The position numbers and the translations under genes were made by a program. The notes beneath the pieces are model-generated. The model saw only the letters and a program-made list of their open reading frames with translations, was not told where the DNA came from and did no database searches. A stretch of 64,000 nt of DNA, taken from Siphonodentalium dalli (Eukaryota; Mollusca; Scaphopoda; Gadilida; Siphonodentaliidae). This document shows positions 22,690 to 33,954 of the stretch, piece after piece. The stretch is from the NCBI GenBank assembly GCA_032622095.1, contig CP136063.1, positions 274,715,426 through 274,779,425 on the forward strand. The letters are read 5' to 3'. The first letter of the stretch is position 1. Each line of letters opens with the position of its first letter.

Positions 22690-22935
22690 GGTTTACATTT
22701 TACCAAAATAGTGGTGCATATAGCACCACGCGAACGTTGGGTATATTTACCCACTGCTGGGCAATGCTTTTACTCAATGCAGGGTAATTCTTTACCCAAT
22801 ATAAATTTACTGGTACAGAATATCGCCCAACACAGAAGGGAAATTACTGTTATTTAAGAGTTACCCAGCGTTGAGTAGACACATTGCCCAACACTTGGTA
22901 AAATTTTACCCAATCCTATTTAGAGTCCAGTAACG
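22690..22935. repeat. Alternating-orientation GGGTAA/TTACCC repeat
   Basis: Short motifs such as GTTGGGTATATTTACCCA, CAGGGTAATTCTTTACCC and TTGGTAAAATTTTACCC recur in both orientations at roughly 30-40 base spacing. It resembles the palindrome-rich interior of a MITE. A clean terminal pair was not identified. Confidence 0.55.
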
Positions 22936-23129
22936 AAAACAGTTATGTTTTGCAGATAGGCTACACATATTGCTAAGGTTGTGATGTCACCAATTTGTTT
23001 CAGTAATATGAGAACGAAAAGGGACCACTTATATCGCCAAGTAGGTCTGTGCGCTTAAAGCACAAACGTTGTATTCGGAAACTATGTTTACTATGTCCTT
23101 CGAACACCAGTGTAATACGTCATCTTCCC

Positions 23130-23640
23130 CCAGATTATTTCCCCGCGGGGGAAGTTATCCTAGGATATCTTGCCCCACCATGGATATCTTCCCCCATATA
23201 TGACTAAAAAATGGTTTCATACATTTGATATCAATTGGAGGGATATCCAGGTCAGGATATTCAACCCCCACCCAGAACCTACATGACAACAAAATGTGTT
23301 ATGATTTTATCGCTTATTTGCTTTATATAGTCATGAAACGGCGATAAATTAACTTCTTCTGAGAAAAAGTTGTTTGAGTCAGGGTTTGGGGTGGGGGAAG
23401 ATGTTCAGGTCAGGATATCTCCCAGCAACTACATGACAACAATATTATCTTATTGTTTTATCTCTTATTTTGCTTTATATAGGAATGAAACAGCGAGAAA
23501 TTAACTTCTTCTGAGAAAAAATTGTTTGAGTCAGGGTTTGGGGGGATGTCCACGTGAGGAAATCTCCCCCACCCAGCACCTACATGACAAAAAATCATTT
23601 TATGGTTTTATCGCTTATTTGTTACACCGACATTCCAAAA
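23130..23640. repeat. ~150-bp tandem repeat, about three copies
   Basis: CATGACAACA recurs at 23282 and 23432 and as CATGACAAAA at 23583. Each is followed by TTTTATCGCTTATTTGCTTTATATAG-like and TTAACTTCTTCTGAGAAAAA sequence and a GTCAGGGTTTGGGG block. C-runs (CCCCCACCC) alternate with G-runs in the units. Confidence 0.9.
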
Positions 23641-24429
23641 TGAAGGAAATTATGCACATTGAATGACAAGTACTCCCATGGCGGTGGTTGACCTCTTAAT
23701 GGGGAAATGTAACAAAGAAAGTTAATGTGACCATACATGACACGTAATGGATCAACCACCAATGTAATCATCAGGTTAAACATTACAATACTTATAGGAT
23801 GTTACGTACTCCCTGTAATACACCAATTGGGTAGATGTCTGTATCAGCACAATAAGATACCAAGTTAGAATGAGAGATATGAGAGATGAGATATTAGTAA
23901 CGAGCCTGCTCAGCGCGCTTGCGCGCCCGAGCTCGGCTCGTGTATAGGCAACATGCGAGCGTACGTACTTGTGACGTCACACATAAATTACATTATGCCG
24001 CGAAGGTGAAACTTTTAGTGACACAACAAAGTATTTATTTATCAACTGTATGTTGTATGAATATGTCCTGCGTATGTTAATATTAGATCAGTTTCATGCG
24101 TTAGCTAAATGAAAGCACTTACGGCGTCATGACGTCAAAACGTCATGTGTCTCTGGGGGCCGGAATCCAGACACGATTAAACGTGTCATGTCGTATTCGC
24201 GGACAACTGATTTGACCTATTTTCAATGTAAGTCGGTAGTAGTTCAACTGCGGGTGACAGGCCAATATACAGTTGGACTATACCATTAACTCTAACCAGT
24301 AGTCCATATTGGTATTTCAGTACACTTCCCCAGGAGCAAACAGGTGCCGACAGTGGTAGCTGGTAGATGAGTCGTCAACTTGGAACATCGAGTCGAGCAA
24401 CAACAAGTCAAGTACAGCACTGGTACTTG

Positions 24430-24775
24430 TTGACTAGTGGGGTGGCCCAAGATCCATGGGAAAGATATGCCCACAAATTAAATTGTTGATTTTGATCATA
24501 TCCATAAGAAAGACAATATTAGTGTGTTGACTAGTGGGGTGCGCCAAGATCGTCAGGAGATCAAACCCATAAGTTAAATTGTTCACTTTAATCATATCAC
24601 TAAAAGAGACAAGATTTGTGTGTTGACAAGTGGTGTGCGCTGAGGTGGCCAAGATATCCCCACAAGTTAAATTGTTCATTTTGATTATACCGATAAAAGA
24701 GACAAGATTTGTGGGGTACAATTTTTTGCTCAATATAGTGGGGTGCACAGAAGTTGTCAGGATATCCCCACAACA
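24430..24775. repeat. 96-97 bp tandem repeat, 3.5 copies
   Basis: TTGACTAGTGG-type starts fall at 24430, 24527 and 24623, and a partial fourth unit follows from about 24714. Shared words are AAGTTAAATTGTTCA and AAAAGAGACAAGATTTGTG. Because 96 is divisible by three, the minus strand shows a 104-codon frame of 32-residue repeats; I treat that as a by-product. Confidence 0.9.
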
Positions 24776-24779
24776 ATGG

Positions 24780-26135
24780 GAAAGAGATCCTTTAGTGGAT
24801 TTCCATCCAGCTCACGGGTTGTTGCAAAGTAAAATAAAAAAAACAAGTGCTGGGAGCAAAAATCGGGCGATGTTTTTGGACGGTTGTTCAATGGTGCCCA
24901 ATGGTAAACTACAAGAACTTTAAAGGCATACTCCGGCTATTTTCAAGAGGCATCACAATTTCCAAATTTTACTGCCTTATTAGATTGAAGGATCTTTCAC
25001 TGCTGTAAATCGTTATCATTCAATTGAAAAAGTATTAGTCCTTATATTTAGCACAAACCACCCCACGGTGTATTCTTTCACTGCGACTCAACTAAACTTT
25101 TCGGTCATTTTATTCTATAACCAGGCCACCATCGCTATATTTATAACTAGGGGTGCCGAGATTAATCGTATAATCGATGAACCGTTGATAAATCAGATAA
25201 TCGATTAGCATTTCCATCTTCGATTAATCTGCGTTATTTATTTCGGACGTCGGAAAATGCCGGGTATATTATTGAATACCGTGTTTGTTTCACACAGTTT
25301 AATATACAACCGAAGGGTTAACAACCTTTGCTCGCGCATCTATGAGATTCCGACAACATGAGTACTAACTTATGTTGAAAACAGTCGGCAGTTCATTTGA
25401 TAATGCAACATTGTTACTGTTCGGGTTGTAAATTCTACAAATTGGCGGCACTGCAGCTTTGAATTTATTGCGACGTCATTGTATATTTATACTTGAAAGG
25501 GGCATTATGTCTTTTAAATGTGCCGACTGTCAACGTATTCAATGAACTAAATGCACTCACCCTTAATTCTGATTGGACCAATTGGGAGTTGATTGTCATT
25601 CTCTGAAAGACAGGGAACCTACGGTATTTTAATCAGCGATGTTCTTAGCGATGTCATTTGTGAGTATACTTTGTTTGCATAAGAATATTTGGACGTTACT
25701 GTTACAGGCTATCGCTTAACATGCGGTGAATGCTGAGTGAAACAATTTACGGGTGGAGGCACACCTTTGTGATTGTTATACACGCTCTGGTGAAATTTAG
25801 TTTCCTTGTTTTAGGAATCGCCGGCCATCCATCATGCATTCCTACTTTTATATTGTTTGTATGTTTGGCTATTCATAACACTGAAATTAATCGCTAAGTT
25901 TGTTCTAATGAGCTAACACATATTATAACATCGCGAGAACTGTGCTAGTATTGAATTCATTGTTAATTAACAATGGTTTATCATGTACTTTATTAACATA
26001 AAAATTACATCAGCCGATGCCATGTCACCACTGTGATACGTGTAACTTGCCGGTATTTGTATTTGGTATTTCAAGTACATGTTCTTGGTCTACACATTTA
26101 CCGCGTACATAGGAATTTTTATTGCATATATCATA
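24780..26135. other. No gene; possible hAT-like end at 25147
   Basis: Mostly featureless. CTAGGGGTGCCGAGATTAATCGTATAATCG (from 25147) resembles the terminal inverted repeat and subterminal AATCG motifs of hAT-type elements, but I found no matching right end. A stretch at about 24922 (GCATACTCCGGCTATTTTC) resembles common dispersed invertebrate repeats. Confidence 0.35.
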
Positions 26136-26660
26136 ACTTATTATACTTCCATGGTGTAACCAAGGAAGTATATTGTTTTGCCGTTTATTTCGAAATACTC
26201 AGAAACTGATTGCAGTAGGAACGCGAAATCTCTAGCCAATGTAGGCATCGAAGGTTTGCTAAATATAATGGTATCAGGATTTCCGCCCAATGTTTCTTGG
26301 CGGAGTTATGGCCCTTTTTTGATTATTTTTCATTGTTATTATTATTATTATTATTCTTAATATTATTATTATACTTGACACATTTGTATTCACTATTACT
26401 CGAAAAGTACAAGAAGTAGGACACTAAAACTTGGTAAGTAGGTTGGGGTACATGAGTTCTATTCCTATGGCCCATAACGATTTTGTCCGCGCTTTCGCCG
26501 AGGAGTTATCTCCCTTTATTTGAAAAAATGTCATTTTATTATCTCGGAAAGTATAAGAAGCAGAGCATCGAAAATTAGACCGTATGCACATCTCGATATG
26601 CAATACTGCCCACGGGCAGAAAAACTTGTGTCCGCGCTTTCCCTGAAGAGTTACCGCCCA
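26136..26660. repeat. Dispersed repeat with GGAAGTATA ends, copy 1
   Basis: Begins with the palindromic head ATACTTCC(ATGGTGTAACCAA)GGAAGTAT. It continues through CGTTTATTTCGAAATACTCAG, a GGAGTTATGGCCCTTTTT block, a TTATTATTATT run, GTTATCTCCCTTTATTTG and GAGTTACCGCCCATAAATAGG. The same order occurs at 28588-29110, and the first half at 30147-30360. Confidence 0.9.
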
Positions 26661-26699
26661 TAAATAGGGACACACTACACACCAGGATGAATAAACCAA

Positions 26700-26732
26700 G
26701 GTTTTTTGTTTTTTGTTTTTTGTTTTTTATTA
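26700..26732. repeat. GTTTTTT microsatellite
   Basis: Four to five repeats of GTTTTTT (GGTTTTTTGTTTTTTG...), immediately after the dispersed repeat. Confidence 0.85.
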
Positions 26733-27440
26733 TAAGTACAGAGCTCTAAATGTTTTATTGCATATTCCGAATTGGATGAGTAATTCTAACTCGAATATAC
26801 GCCTAAACATGTTTTTACCCAGGACTTTTCGCGTTACGGGTTGCGGAAATATTGCAACTATGTTTCCCGCCAAATTCAAACCGGGTGATTAAAGAGCAAG
26901 ATAATGTCGTAGCATGTACGTTTACATACTTTATGTACGTCCCAGAAGTTTGACGGCTATACGATATATGTAATATGCCCAACGGAGAATGCGTGTCAGT
27001 GTGGGTTGAGACTTTAGGAACATTCCACGAAAATTGCAAAGGGGGGGGGGGGGGGTGAATTCAAACATCGAGATAATTTTTTTTTACGAGTACATCTGAT
27101 GGCTAGTTTTCACGCGCATCCAGAGGGCGATTTTCTAATTTTCAGATGGAACGGTTTACTCGTGACAACGCTATATATCATAAATATGTATACTTCTGTA
27201 GTCTATCACTAGCCGATTTTTAGCCCCAAATCCAAACGGGCTGATGTAGGAGCGAGTTTAATGCGGTGGTACATAAGCCGGTATACTGTAGGTATGCCTC
27301 TAAAATTTGACCTCTCTAATATAAACGCAACCTGCTCAAGGCAGTGTTTGTGTCGGGTGGGTTCAGATTTGGAAAATTCCACAGAAGATCAAATGGGCAA
27401 AATTACTCCGAAAATTATATATTGATATACTATATAGGTA
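26733..27440. other. No gene; contains a poly(G) run
   Basis: Non-coding sequence. A run of about 15 G lies at 27040-27055. Two sections (about 26820-27060 and 27200-27430) share word order such as CCAAATCCAAACGGG and TGTGTCGGGTGGGTT-like phrases, hinting at an old duplication that I cannot delimit. Confidence 0.4.
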
Positions 27441-27865
27441 TGTCCGCTCTACTGTAAAAGTAACATATTGTCACGATTTGACCTGTTCAAAATACTCCCC
27501 GGACAAAAGTTTTCCTAGGTATAAAATTTCGTCGAAATTCGATCGTTTTACTCGATTTGACCTTGACTTACCATTTCGAATGTCAATGTCAGGTCGGGGT
27601 CACGACTTTACCCGCCCAAAAGACTCCCCGGAAAAAAGTACCGATAGGTATCGAATTTCGTGGAAATCCGTGTTTTACCCGATTTGACCTTCGATTGTCC
27701 TTTTTGAAGACAAATGTCAGGTCGGGGTCACGATTCGACCCGTCCAAAACACTCCCTGGACAAAAGTACCCACATTTATCAGATTTCGTCAAAATCCGTC
27801 CAGCAGTTTTCCCGACCATAGCTGACAGACAAACAAACAGACAGACAGAAGTACCAAAATATATA
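27440..27865. repeat. 128-bp tandem repeat, three copies, with CAGA tail
   Basis: TCACGATTTGACC-type starts fall at 27471, 27600 and 27728. Each unit carries ACTCCCCGGACAAAAGT, a TTTCGTCGAAAT-like block and TCAGGTCGGGG. The array ends in GCTGACAGACAAACAAACAG followed by more CAGA repeats. Overlapping frames on both strands are products of this periodicity. Confidence 0.9.
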
Positions 27866-27879
27866 TTAAATTAAGAAAT

Positions 27880-28587
27880 GTCAATGCAAGTCCACCATCG
27901 GATCGTAAGGCACCAATATGCATTCGCATGAAGAGGAACACACATATACGCATAACACTCACATGGGATGGGATTGAATACCATGGAAGTATATCTAATT
28001 CCATGGAATCTGACCTCTAGTTTGTATATGAAATTCTAAGTATATTAATACATTTGTATGTGGAGGCCATTGTTAATGAAGTTTATGTCTATTGTAATGC
28101 AGGATTGTCAGCATTAAATGAGAGATGTGGCGATTATTGATTATAAATTATTCACAAAAGGTTTACCAATCTTCTTTACATTCGTTTTCTGTGCCTAGAG
28201 ACAAACATAAATGTTCCTACGTGTATCTAAATGTGTACAAGGGACAATCGAAATGTTCCTAGTGTTAATAATTAGATCCACAATTATTTTCTGCCAAAAA
28301 GTAAATGCGGCGATTGCCGATTGACCATAAAAATAACATTTATTAACGTCGGCCTGATTTTTAAATTGTCTGATGTAGGATTATTGTTTGTTGTATTCCT
28401 TAATGCTTGTTTGAAATATATTAAATTATGATTGATTCATTTGAACTTGAAGAATACCATATGTTGTTACATGTAAGTACCAGAATACTTTTTATTTACA
28501 TGAAGCGGTCCTTCTCATTTTATACCCTAGCTGTCCCTAAGTTATCAGTAAGGGGCACTAATAGTAGGGCTCTGCGAAACCAATTAA
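27880..28587. other. No gene recognised
   Basis: AT-rich sequence. Two loosely similar phrases mention GATGTAGGATTATTG or AATGCAGGATTGTCA at about 28095 and 28370, possibly an old local duplication. Nothing codes. Confidence 0.45.
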
Positions 28588-29115
28588 TTATACTTCCATG
28601 GTGTAACCAAGGAAGTATATTTTTTTGTACTGGCGCCGTTTTCCGTTTATTTGGAAATACTCAGAAAGTAATTGCAGTAGAAACACAAAACCTTTAGCGA
28701 ATATGTAGGCATCTGAGGTCTACTAAAAATAAAGGTATCCGCATGTCGGTCCAATGTTTCTTGACGGAGTTATGGCCCTTTTTCGATTATTTTTCATTAT
28801 TATTCTTATTATACTTGACACTTTTGCAACCCTTATTACTCGAAAAGTATAAGGAGTAGCACACTAAAACTTGGTATGTATGTTGGGGTCAAAGAGTTGT
28901 ATGCCCAGGTTGATTAAAGCATAGTGTCCGCATTTTTCCCGAGGAGTTATCTCCCTTTATCTGAAAACATTTCATTTTATTATCTCGGAAATTATAAGGA
29001 GCAGAGCATCGAAAATTGGACCGTATTCACACCTCGATATGCTCTACTGCCCACGGGCATCAAAACTTGTGTCCGCGCTTTCCCTGAGGAGTTACCGCCC
29101 ATAAATAGGCAAACC
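28588..29115. repeat. Dispersed repeat with GGAAGTATA ends, copy 2
   Basis: Same order of blocks as 26136-26660, from ATACTTCCATGGTGTAACC to GAGTTACCGCCCATAAATAGG. The two are clearly recognisable with scattered substitutions and small indels. Confidence 0.9.
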
Positions 29116-29359
29116 TCTATTTGATTTACTATGCTGTACTCTCGTATCATTAGAGATAACTGCATTTGGATTTCATAGTCGTGTTGACCGTTGTCAGTTT
29201 AGTCTGAAAAAGAAAATTGAACAGGGTCGGCCATATATTTTGACGCTGGGGTGGGGGCAAAAATTTTCGAAAAAAAAATGCTTTGATTGACATTCATCTA
29301 TTTAAGAATGTTGATTCCCTGAACGAAAACAACCCATACTGGAAAGGATTTTTGAAATC

Positions 29360-29990
29360 CGAGAAGAAATGCAAGAGTTACGGACCACATCTCCTCCGAA
29401 GATGTCGAAGTTTGGAAACTTGGAATATAACATCTGCAACATCAGCCGATCTAGAAACTGAAAGAATTTCGAAAATCCATCGAAAACTGAAATAATTGCA
29501 GGCCCTCAAACTTTGCAATTTTGGGCCCATGTGCTTGTGACCACATCTCCTCCGAAGATATCGAACATAGGATATCATCTGATACGTCAATGTGTGCGGA
29601 CTGCAGAGGGTACGCGGCTGGCCAAATTTTGCCAGTGTCGGTTCATTATTGTGGGTCTGGGGAGGGGTGGTCCCTGGTACCAATTTTTAATTCTTCTCGG
29701 AATCAGATGAAACTTAGAATATAACATCTGCAACTTCAGCCAATCTCGAAGCTGAAAACAGATCGTAAATACGTTGGAAAATGGCGGAGATTTTGGCCGT
29801 CCAAGTTTGAATTTGGGCCCATATGCTTTCCAATAATCAAATTGTTGTCCGTCTCAAAATCAGATGACATTTATGCTATGCAATCTATGTCAGCCGCAAA
29901 TCACAAAACTGGAAACAACTTTAAAATCCGTTGGAAACTAACGAAGTTACGGGGCCTCAAACTTAGCATTTTGTGCCAGGGGTTGATGTT
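29360..29990. repeat. Diverged array of the 293-bp repeat, left block
   Basis: CTCCTCCGAA occurs at 29391 and 29547, each near GATATCGAAC/GATGTCGAAG. The GCCCTCAAACTTTGC and ATCAGATGAAACTTAG words belong to the same family as the array at 30780-31660, but here units are deleted or scrambled. Open frames on both strands are by-products. Confidence 0.8.
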
Positions 29991-30139
29991 TTTCCAAATC
30001 CCGTCACCCAATTGCGAGGCAGGGGTGGGGTCACGTCCAAACACTTGAGATTAACCTACACATATTAGGACAACATATAATCACCATACTTCATATTTTC
30101 CGTCCATAAACTGCGATTCTTTCCACTCATGATTGATCC

Positions 30140-30640
30140 TATTATTATACTTACATGGTGTAACCAAGGAAGTATATTGTTTTTCTACTGATGTCGTTTT
30201 CCGTTTATTTCGAAATACTCAGAAACTGATTGCAGTAGGAACGCGAAATCTTTAGCGAATGTAGGCATCGAAGGTTTACTAGATATAATGGTATCCGGAT
30301 TTCCGCTTAATGTTTCTTGGTGGAGTTATGGCCCTTTTGCGATTATTTTTCATTATTATACTTCCATATTTTAATATGGAAGTATATTGTTATTCAATTT
30401 TTTATTTTTCCTATTATTATTTATTATTCTTAATATATTTTGTAACCCTTATATCTCAGAAAGTTTAAAAGGTAGAACATTGAAATTTGGTTGGTATATG
30501 CACCTTGCCAGGTTACATGGAGTCGAAGCATTTTGTTTATGTCCTAACTTGCTTTCCAGAGTTATGCCCCTTACAATTTTTTTTTTGAAAAAAGTTTGTG
30601 GCCAGATCTTCTCCTATAAGAAGCCAAGCAGCTAAATTAG
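30140..30640. repeat. GGAAGTATA-family repeats, copies 3 and 4
   Basis: A half-length copy begins at about 30147 (ATACTTACATGGTGTAACC) and runs to the GGAGTTATGGCCCTTTT block. A second head, ATACTTCCATATTTTAATATGGAAGTAT at 30358-30386, is a nearly perfect palindrome. It is followed by a different body containing CTCAGAAAGTTTAAAAGGTAG. Confidence 0.85.
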
Positions 30641-30779
30641 GTTCTCGTAATCGTGTTATCTAACGAAAGGGCACGAATCGGGGAAACTTTCACAAAGGTC
30701 AAAACACAATTCGTTGACATGGGGAGGGGTGCAAAATTTGTCAATTTTTTTCTTGTCACAGATTCCAGCCATTTTTGCT

Positions 30780-31660
30780 GTCGTGTATCTATACGACGGG
30801 CCCTCAAAGTTTGCAATTTGGGCCCACGTGCTTGTGTACACATCTCCTCCGAAGATGTCGAACTTTGGATGTCATCTGATATCCCAGTGCGTGGGGTCTG
30901 ACGAGAGCACGCGGTGTGCTAAATTTTGCCAGTTTTGGTTCAGTTTTGGGTCAGGGGAGGGACGGTCCGGGGTACCAATTTTTTATTCTTCTCCGAATCA
31001 GATGAAACTTGGAATATAACATATACACCGCCAACCGGTCGAGAAACTGTAAGAATTTCGAAAATCCATTAAAAAATGACAGAGTTGCGGGCCTTCAAAC
31101 TATGCAAATTTGGGCCCATCTGCTTGTGTACACATCTCCTCCGAAGATGTCGAACGTACGATGTCATCTGATATCTCATTACGTGCGGTCTGAAGAGAGC
31201 ACGCGATGTGCCAAATTTTGCCAGTGTCGGTTCAGTGTTGTGGGTCAGGGGAGGGGCGGTCCGGGGTACCAATGTTTTATTCTTTTCCGAATCAGATGTA
31301 ACTTGAAATGTAACATCTATTCTACCAACCGATCTAGAAACTGAAAGAATTTCGAAAATCCATTGAACAATGACAGAGTTGTGGGCCTTCAAACTATGCA
31401 TATGTGGGCCCATGTTCTTGTGTACACATCTCCTCCGAAGATGTCGAACTTAGAATGTCATCTGATATCCCAGTGCGTGCGGTCTGAAGAGAGCACGTGG
31501 GGTGCCGAATTTTGCCAGTGTCGGTTCAGTGTTGTGGGTCAGGAGAGGGGTGGTCCGAGGTACCAAAATTTATTTCGTCTTCGATTTATATGAAACTTGG
31601 AATATAACATCTACCATACACGGTGATCTAATAACAATACTGAAAACAATTTTAAAATCC
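30780..31660. repeat. 293-bp tandem repeat, three copies
   Basis: CTCCTCCGAAGATGTCGAAC starts at 30844, 31136 and 31430, spacing 292 and 294. Units share CAAATTTTGCCAGTGTCGG, GGGTCAGGGGAGGG and GATCTAGAAACTGAAAGAA. They are highly similar to each other, unlike the left block. Frames of 80-114 codons on both strands arise from the repeats and are not genes. Confidence 0.92.
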
Positions 31661-31915
31661 ATTGGAAAATAACTGAGTTACAGGCCCTCAAACTTCGCAT
31701 TTTGGGCCGGGTTTTGACAATTTCCCAATTGGGCCGAAATTGGGCATCACCGTTCCGCTCCTAAACGTTGGCTCTCTGGTGAAACATGCCTCTTCGTTTA
31801 TGGAGCAGTTTCTATCTCTCAAGAACACCGGTCCCCTTTTCGTAGCTTAAAATATTACTTTATTTGGACTCTGTTTGAAAATGCGTCCTTCCGCTGCAAC
31901 GTCATAACCGGAAGC
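31661..31915. other. Edge of the 293-bp array and unclassified sequence
   Basis: Begins as a decayed array unit (ACAGGCCCTCAAACTTCGC) and continues into sequence with no recognised feature before the LINE fragment. Confidence 0.4.
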
Positions 31916-32131
31916 CTATTTCAAGGTTTGTTGGTGGAATAAGATTTCGCAAATAAGCCGGCGATAGACTATACATAATTTTATATAAAAAAGACCGGTA
32001 TCTATAAGAATAGACTTGTTACTTGTGTATCGCGTTACACCAGTCGCAATGCGCGCTGTTTCCCGTTGGACTAATTTCGTCACTTTCTTTGTTAGTTCAA
32101 CGCGAGTATATTCTGATACAGATCTGGCCAT
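31916..32131 (-). pseudogene. LINE ORF2 C-terminal fragment in the intron
   Basis: A 71-codon minus-strand frame. KLVQRETARIATGVTRYTSN followed by KSILIDTGLFYIKLCIVYRR matches the post-RT region of jockey/CR1-like LINE ORF2, where a QR.AAR..TG phrase precedes L..TGW..L..RR. No RT or endonuclease remains. It lies about 180 bases before the proposed exon 2 acceptor, so it is intronic debris. Confidence 0.6.
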
Positions 32132-32313
32132 ACTGAGATAACATTTTGCAAGGGATGTTCTGTTTCCTCATATAAGATTAGTCCGTTTCCACGCCGGACT
32201 TATTCGTTGCCTTGTTTGTGGTTTAGAGTTGCCGTCTTTACGCATATGACAACTCCAAGCAATTAACAGATACCCTCTATATATTCAACACTTTGTTATT
32301 TTTCTTTCCATAG

Positions 32314-32748
32314 ACCAAACTGAACTCGAATATTCCATGTCAACGTGGAACACAGACTCACTGGTTGATATTAATTCGACAGACTACGATACAACACAAG
32401 TGGTCAATCACACAACAAAGCGACCTCCTAGGACCACAACGCCATACACTGGTGATCCAACAACACACAAGACTTTGTTGGTGCACACAACGAGGTATAC
32501 GAACGACACAGACTTAGACTGCAGTGTGTTAGCTGATAGTTTCCAAGAAGAGATCAGTAAACACTACGGCGTTGGAGAGTTCAATAAATTGAGGTGTAAA
32601 TGTAATCGAAGGTGCTATGCTTACCAGTTCACCTGGACCTATTCACATGCAATATCTGTATACAGCCCTGATCTTCACCCAAACAGGTTTCGTAAACTTA
32701 TGTGTACAGCGGCGTTTTACATACTTCTTCTTCTGGTCGGAATAACTG
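32314..32748 (+). CDS. Host gene, exon 2: extracellular Thr-rich and Cys region plus membrane segment
   Basis: The acceptor TTTCTTTCCATAG precedes this exon, and it ends ACTG at a consensus GTAAGT donor. Its length is 435 bases (145 codons), phase 1 at both ends, and its phase fits exon 1. From the N-side it holds a Ser/Thr-rich mucin-like segment with three N-glycosylation sites (NST, NHT, NDT), then DLDCSVLADSFQEEIS and a tight cysteine cluster (LRCKCNRRCYAYQ). The sequence TYSHAISVYSP follows, and the exon ends in LMCTAAFYILLLLVGITG, a likely membrane span. The CxCxxxC....S.A pattern faintly recalls the last cysteine cluster of degenerin/ENaC extracellular domains, but this is weak. With the signal peptide, a secreted or single-pass membrane protein is likely. 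It continues beyond 32748. Confidence 0.65.
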
Positions 32749-33954
32749 GTAAGTATCCATATCAAACTTAATTCATGTTCTTCGCACGATGTGTGCAAAC
32801 AACAGTGTTCCAGTTTCTACAGTTTATTATATATGCTTGATTTTCGTTTGCTTTCTGTTATGCGTTTGATATGTACAGCAGTTTCCGGTTCATACAGTGT
32901 AATACATGTACGCGATTTTGATTTACCTTTTGTATACATTTGATCTCGTTTGTTAACGGAATGTTCCCGTGAATCCGTTGCATTGTGTCTGTGAGTTTAT
33001 GTGCAATTGGAAATGAATGCAACCCCAATTGATAGAAATTACTCACTTATTTAAGAAAATAGTTTGGAATTTAATTTAGAATTACACCTAATAGAGAGTC
33101 ACTAAACCGGCCACAGCCGAACACACTGTGTGTATTTGGCATTGCCACGAATGTATGAAAGAAAACGGATTGTGAATACACGGAACACTCCGCCATTGTG
33201 ATCACAATAATGGTGACTTTCCGATAGTGTTTTGTTGTATTCACCAGGATAGCAATCATTTAATGTTCGCGAATTTACGGTGTGAAATGGTCAGTTCGTT
33301 CTTGTATTAATAATGATTGGAGGACATGGTTGACTGGATGCAAGAGGGATGATTGAGTCGCACAATAAACATATTCAAGGACTACGCCATTATTTTGACT
33401 ATTGATTTTGGGATTTTTATCGGCGACACTTGATATGCAACATCGTCTTCCACATCAAAATATCAATGGCCAATCAACTAACTTGTGTCAAACTACGTGT
33501 ACGTGTACATGAGCATGTACGGTAGCTGATTAAAACAAATAGCCGTGTCATATGGTATGGAATAACCATAAGCATGCCTGCATCAGAACTATAGTATAAA
33601 TAATCATGCGGCGTAACTGCATGGCGTAGTTATACCTAGACATGCTGGTGGCATATGTCAATCTTGCTATTACCACCTTTTGTATGACGTATCCCGGAAA
33701 TCTACAAAATTATCCACAGATAACTCTATGAAAATTTATTTGGTAAGAATTCAAATGACACAAGTTTGCTTATCCAGGGTATTCGAATCACAGTTCAGTT
33801 GCCCTCTAAAACATCAAATATAGCAAATCCTTGATTATATGATGTTACAGGTGATGGGCGTTTATTGATACCGCTTGAAATTTATCCAAGGCCTGTCAGT
33901 CAAAATAATTAACATATTGTATTTATATTGCCATATGCTGTATTACACTCTTAT
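32749..33954 (+). other. Start of next intron; no exon recognised
   Basis: Follows the exon 2 donor. It is AT-rich with several ACGTGTACATGAGCATGTAC-like words at about 33498 and no tandem array. No frame looks like an exon. Confidence 0.45.

Larger units (their letters stand above)
22509..32313 (+). other. Proposed 9.8 kb intron
   Basis: Runs from GTAAGT at 22509 to TTTCTTTCCATAG at 32301-32313. It is filled with at least five unrelated tandem arrays, several copies of a dispersed repeat and a LINE fragment, listed separately. I saw no additional phase-1/phase-1 exon in it, but a small one could be missed. Confidence 0.55.

Noticed and set aside
24434-24748. 104-codon ORF with 32-residue repeats
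   Set aside because: A by-product of a 96-bp array whose period is a multiple of three; units carry non-conservative changes and no flanking gene structure.
29378-31593. Many ORFs of 65-114 codons on both strands
   Set aside because: They repeat with the 293-bp array, overlap on opposite strands and show no protein family features.
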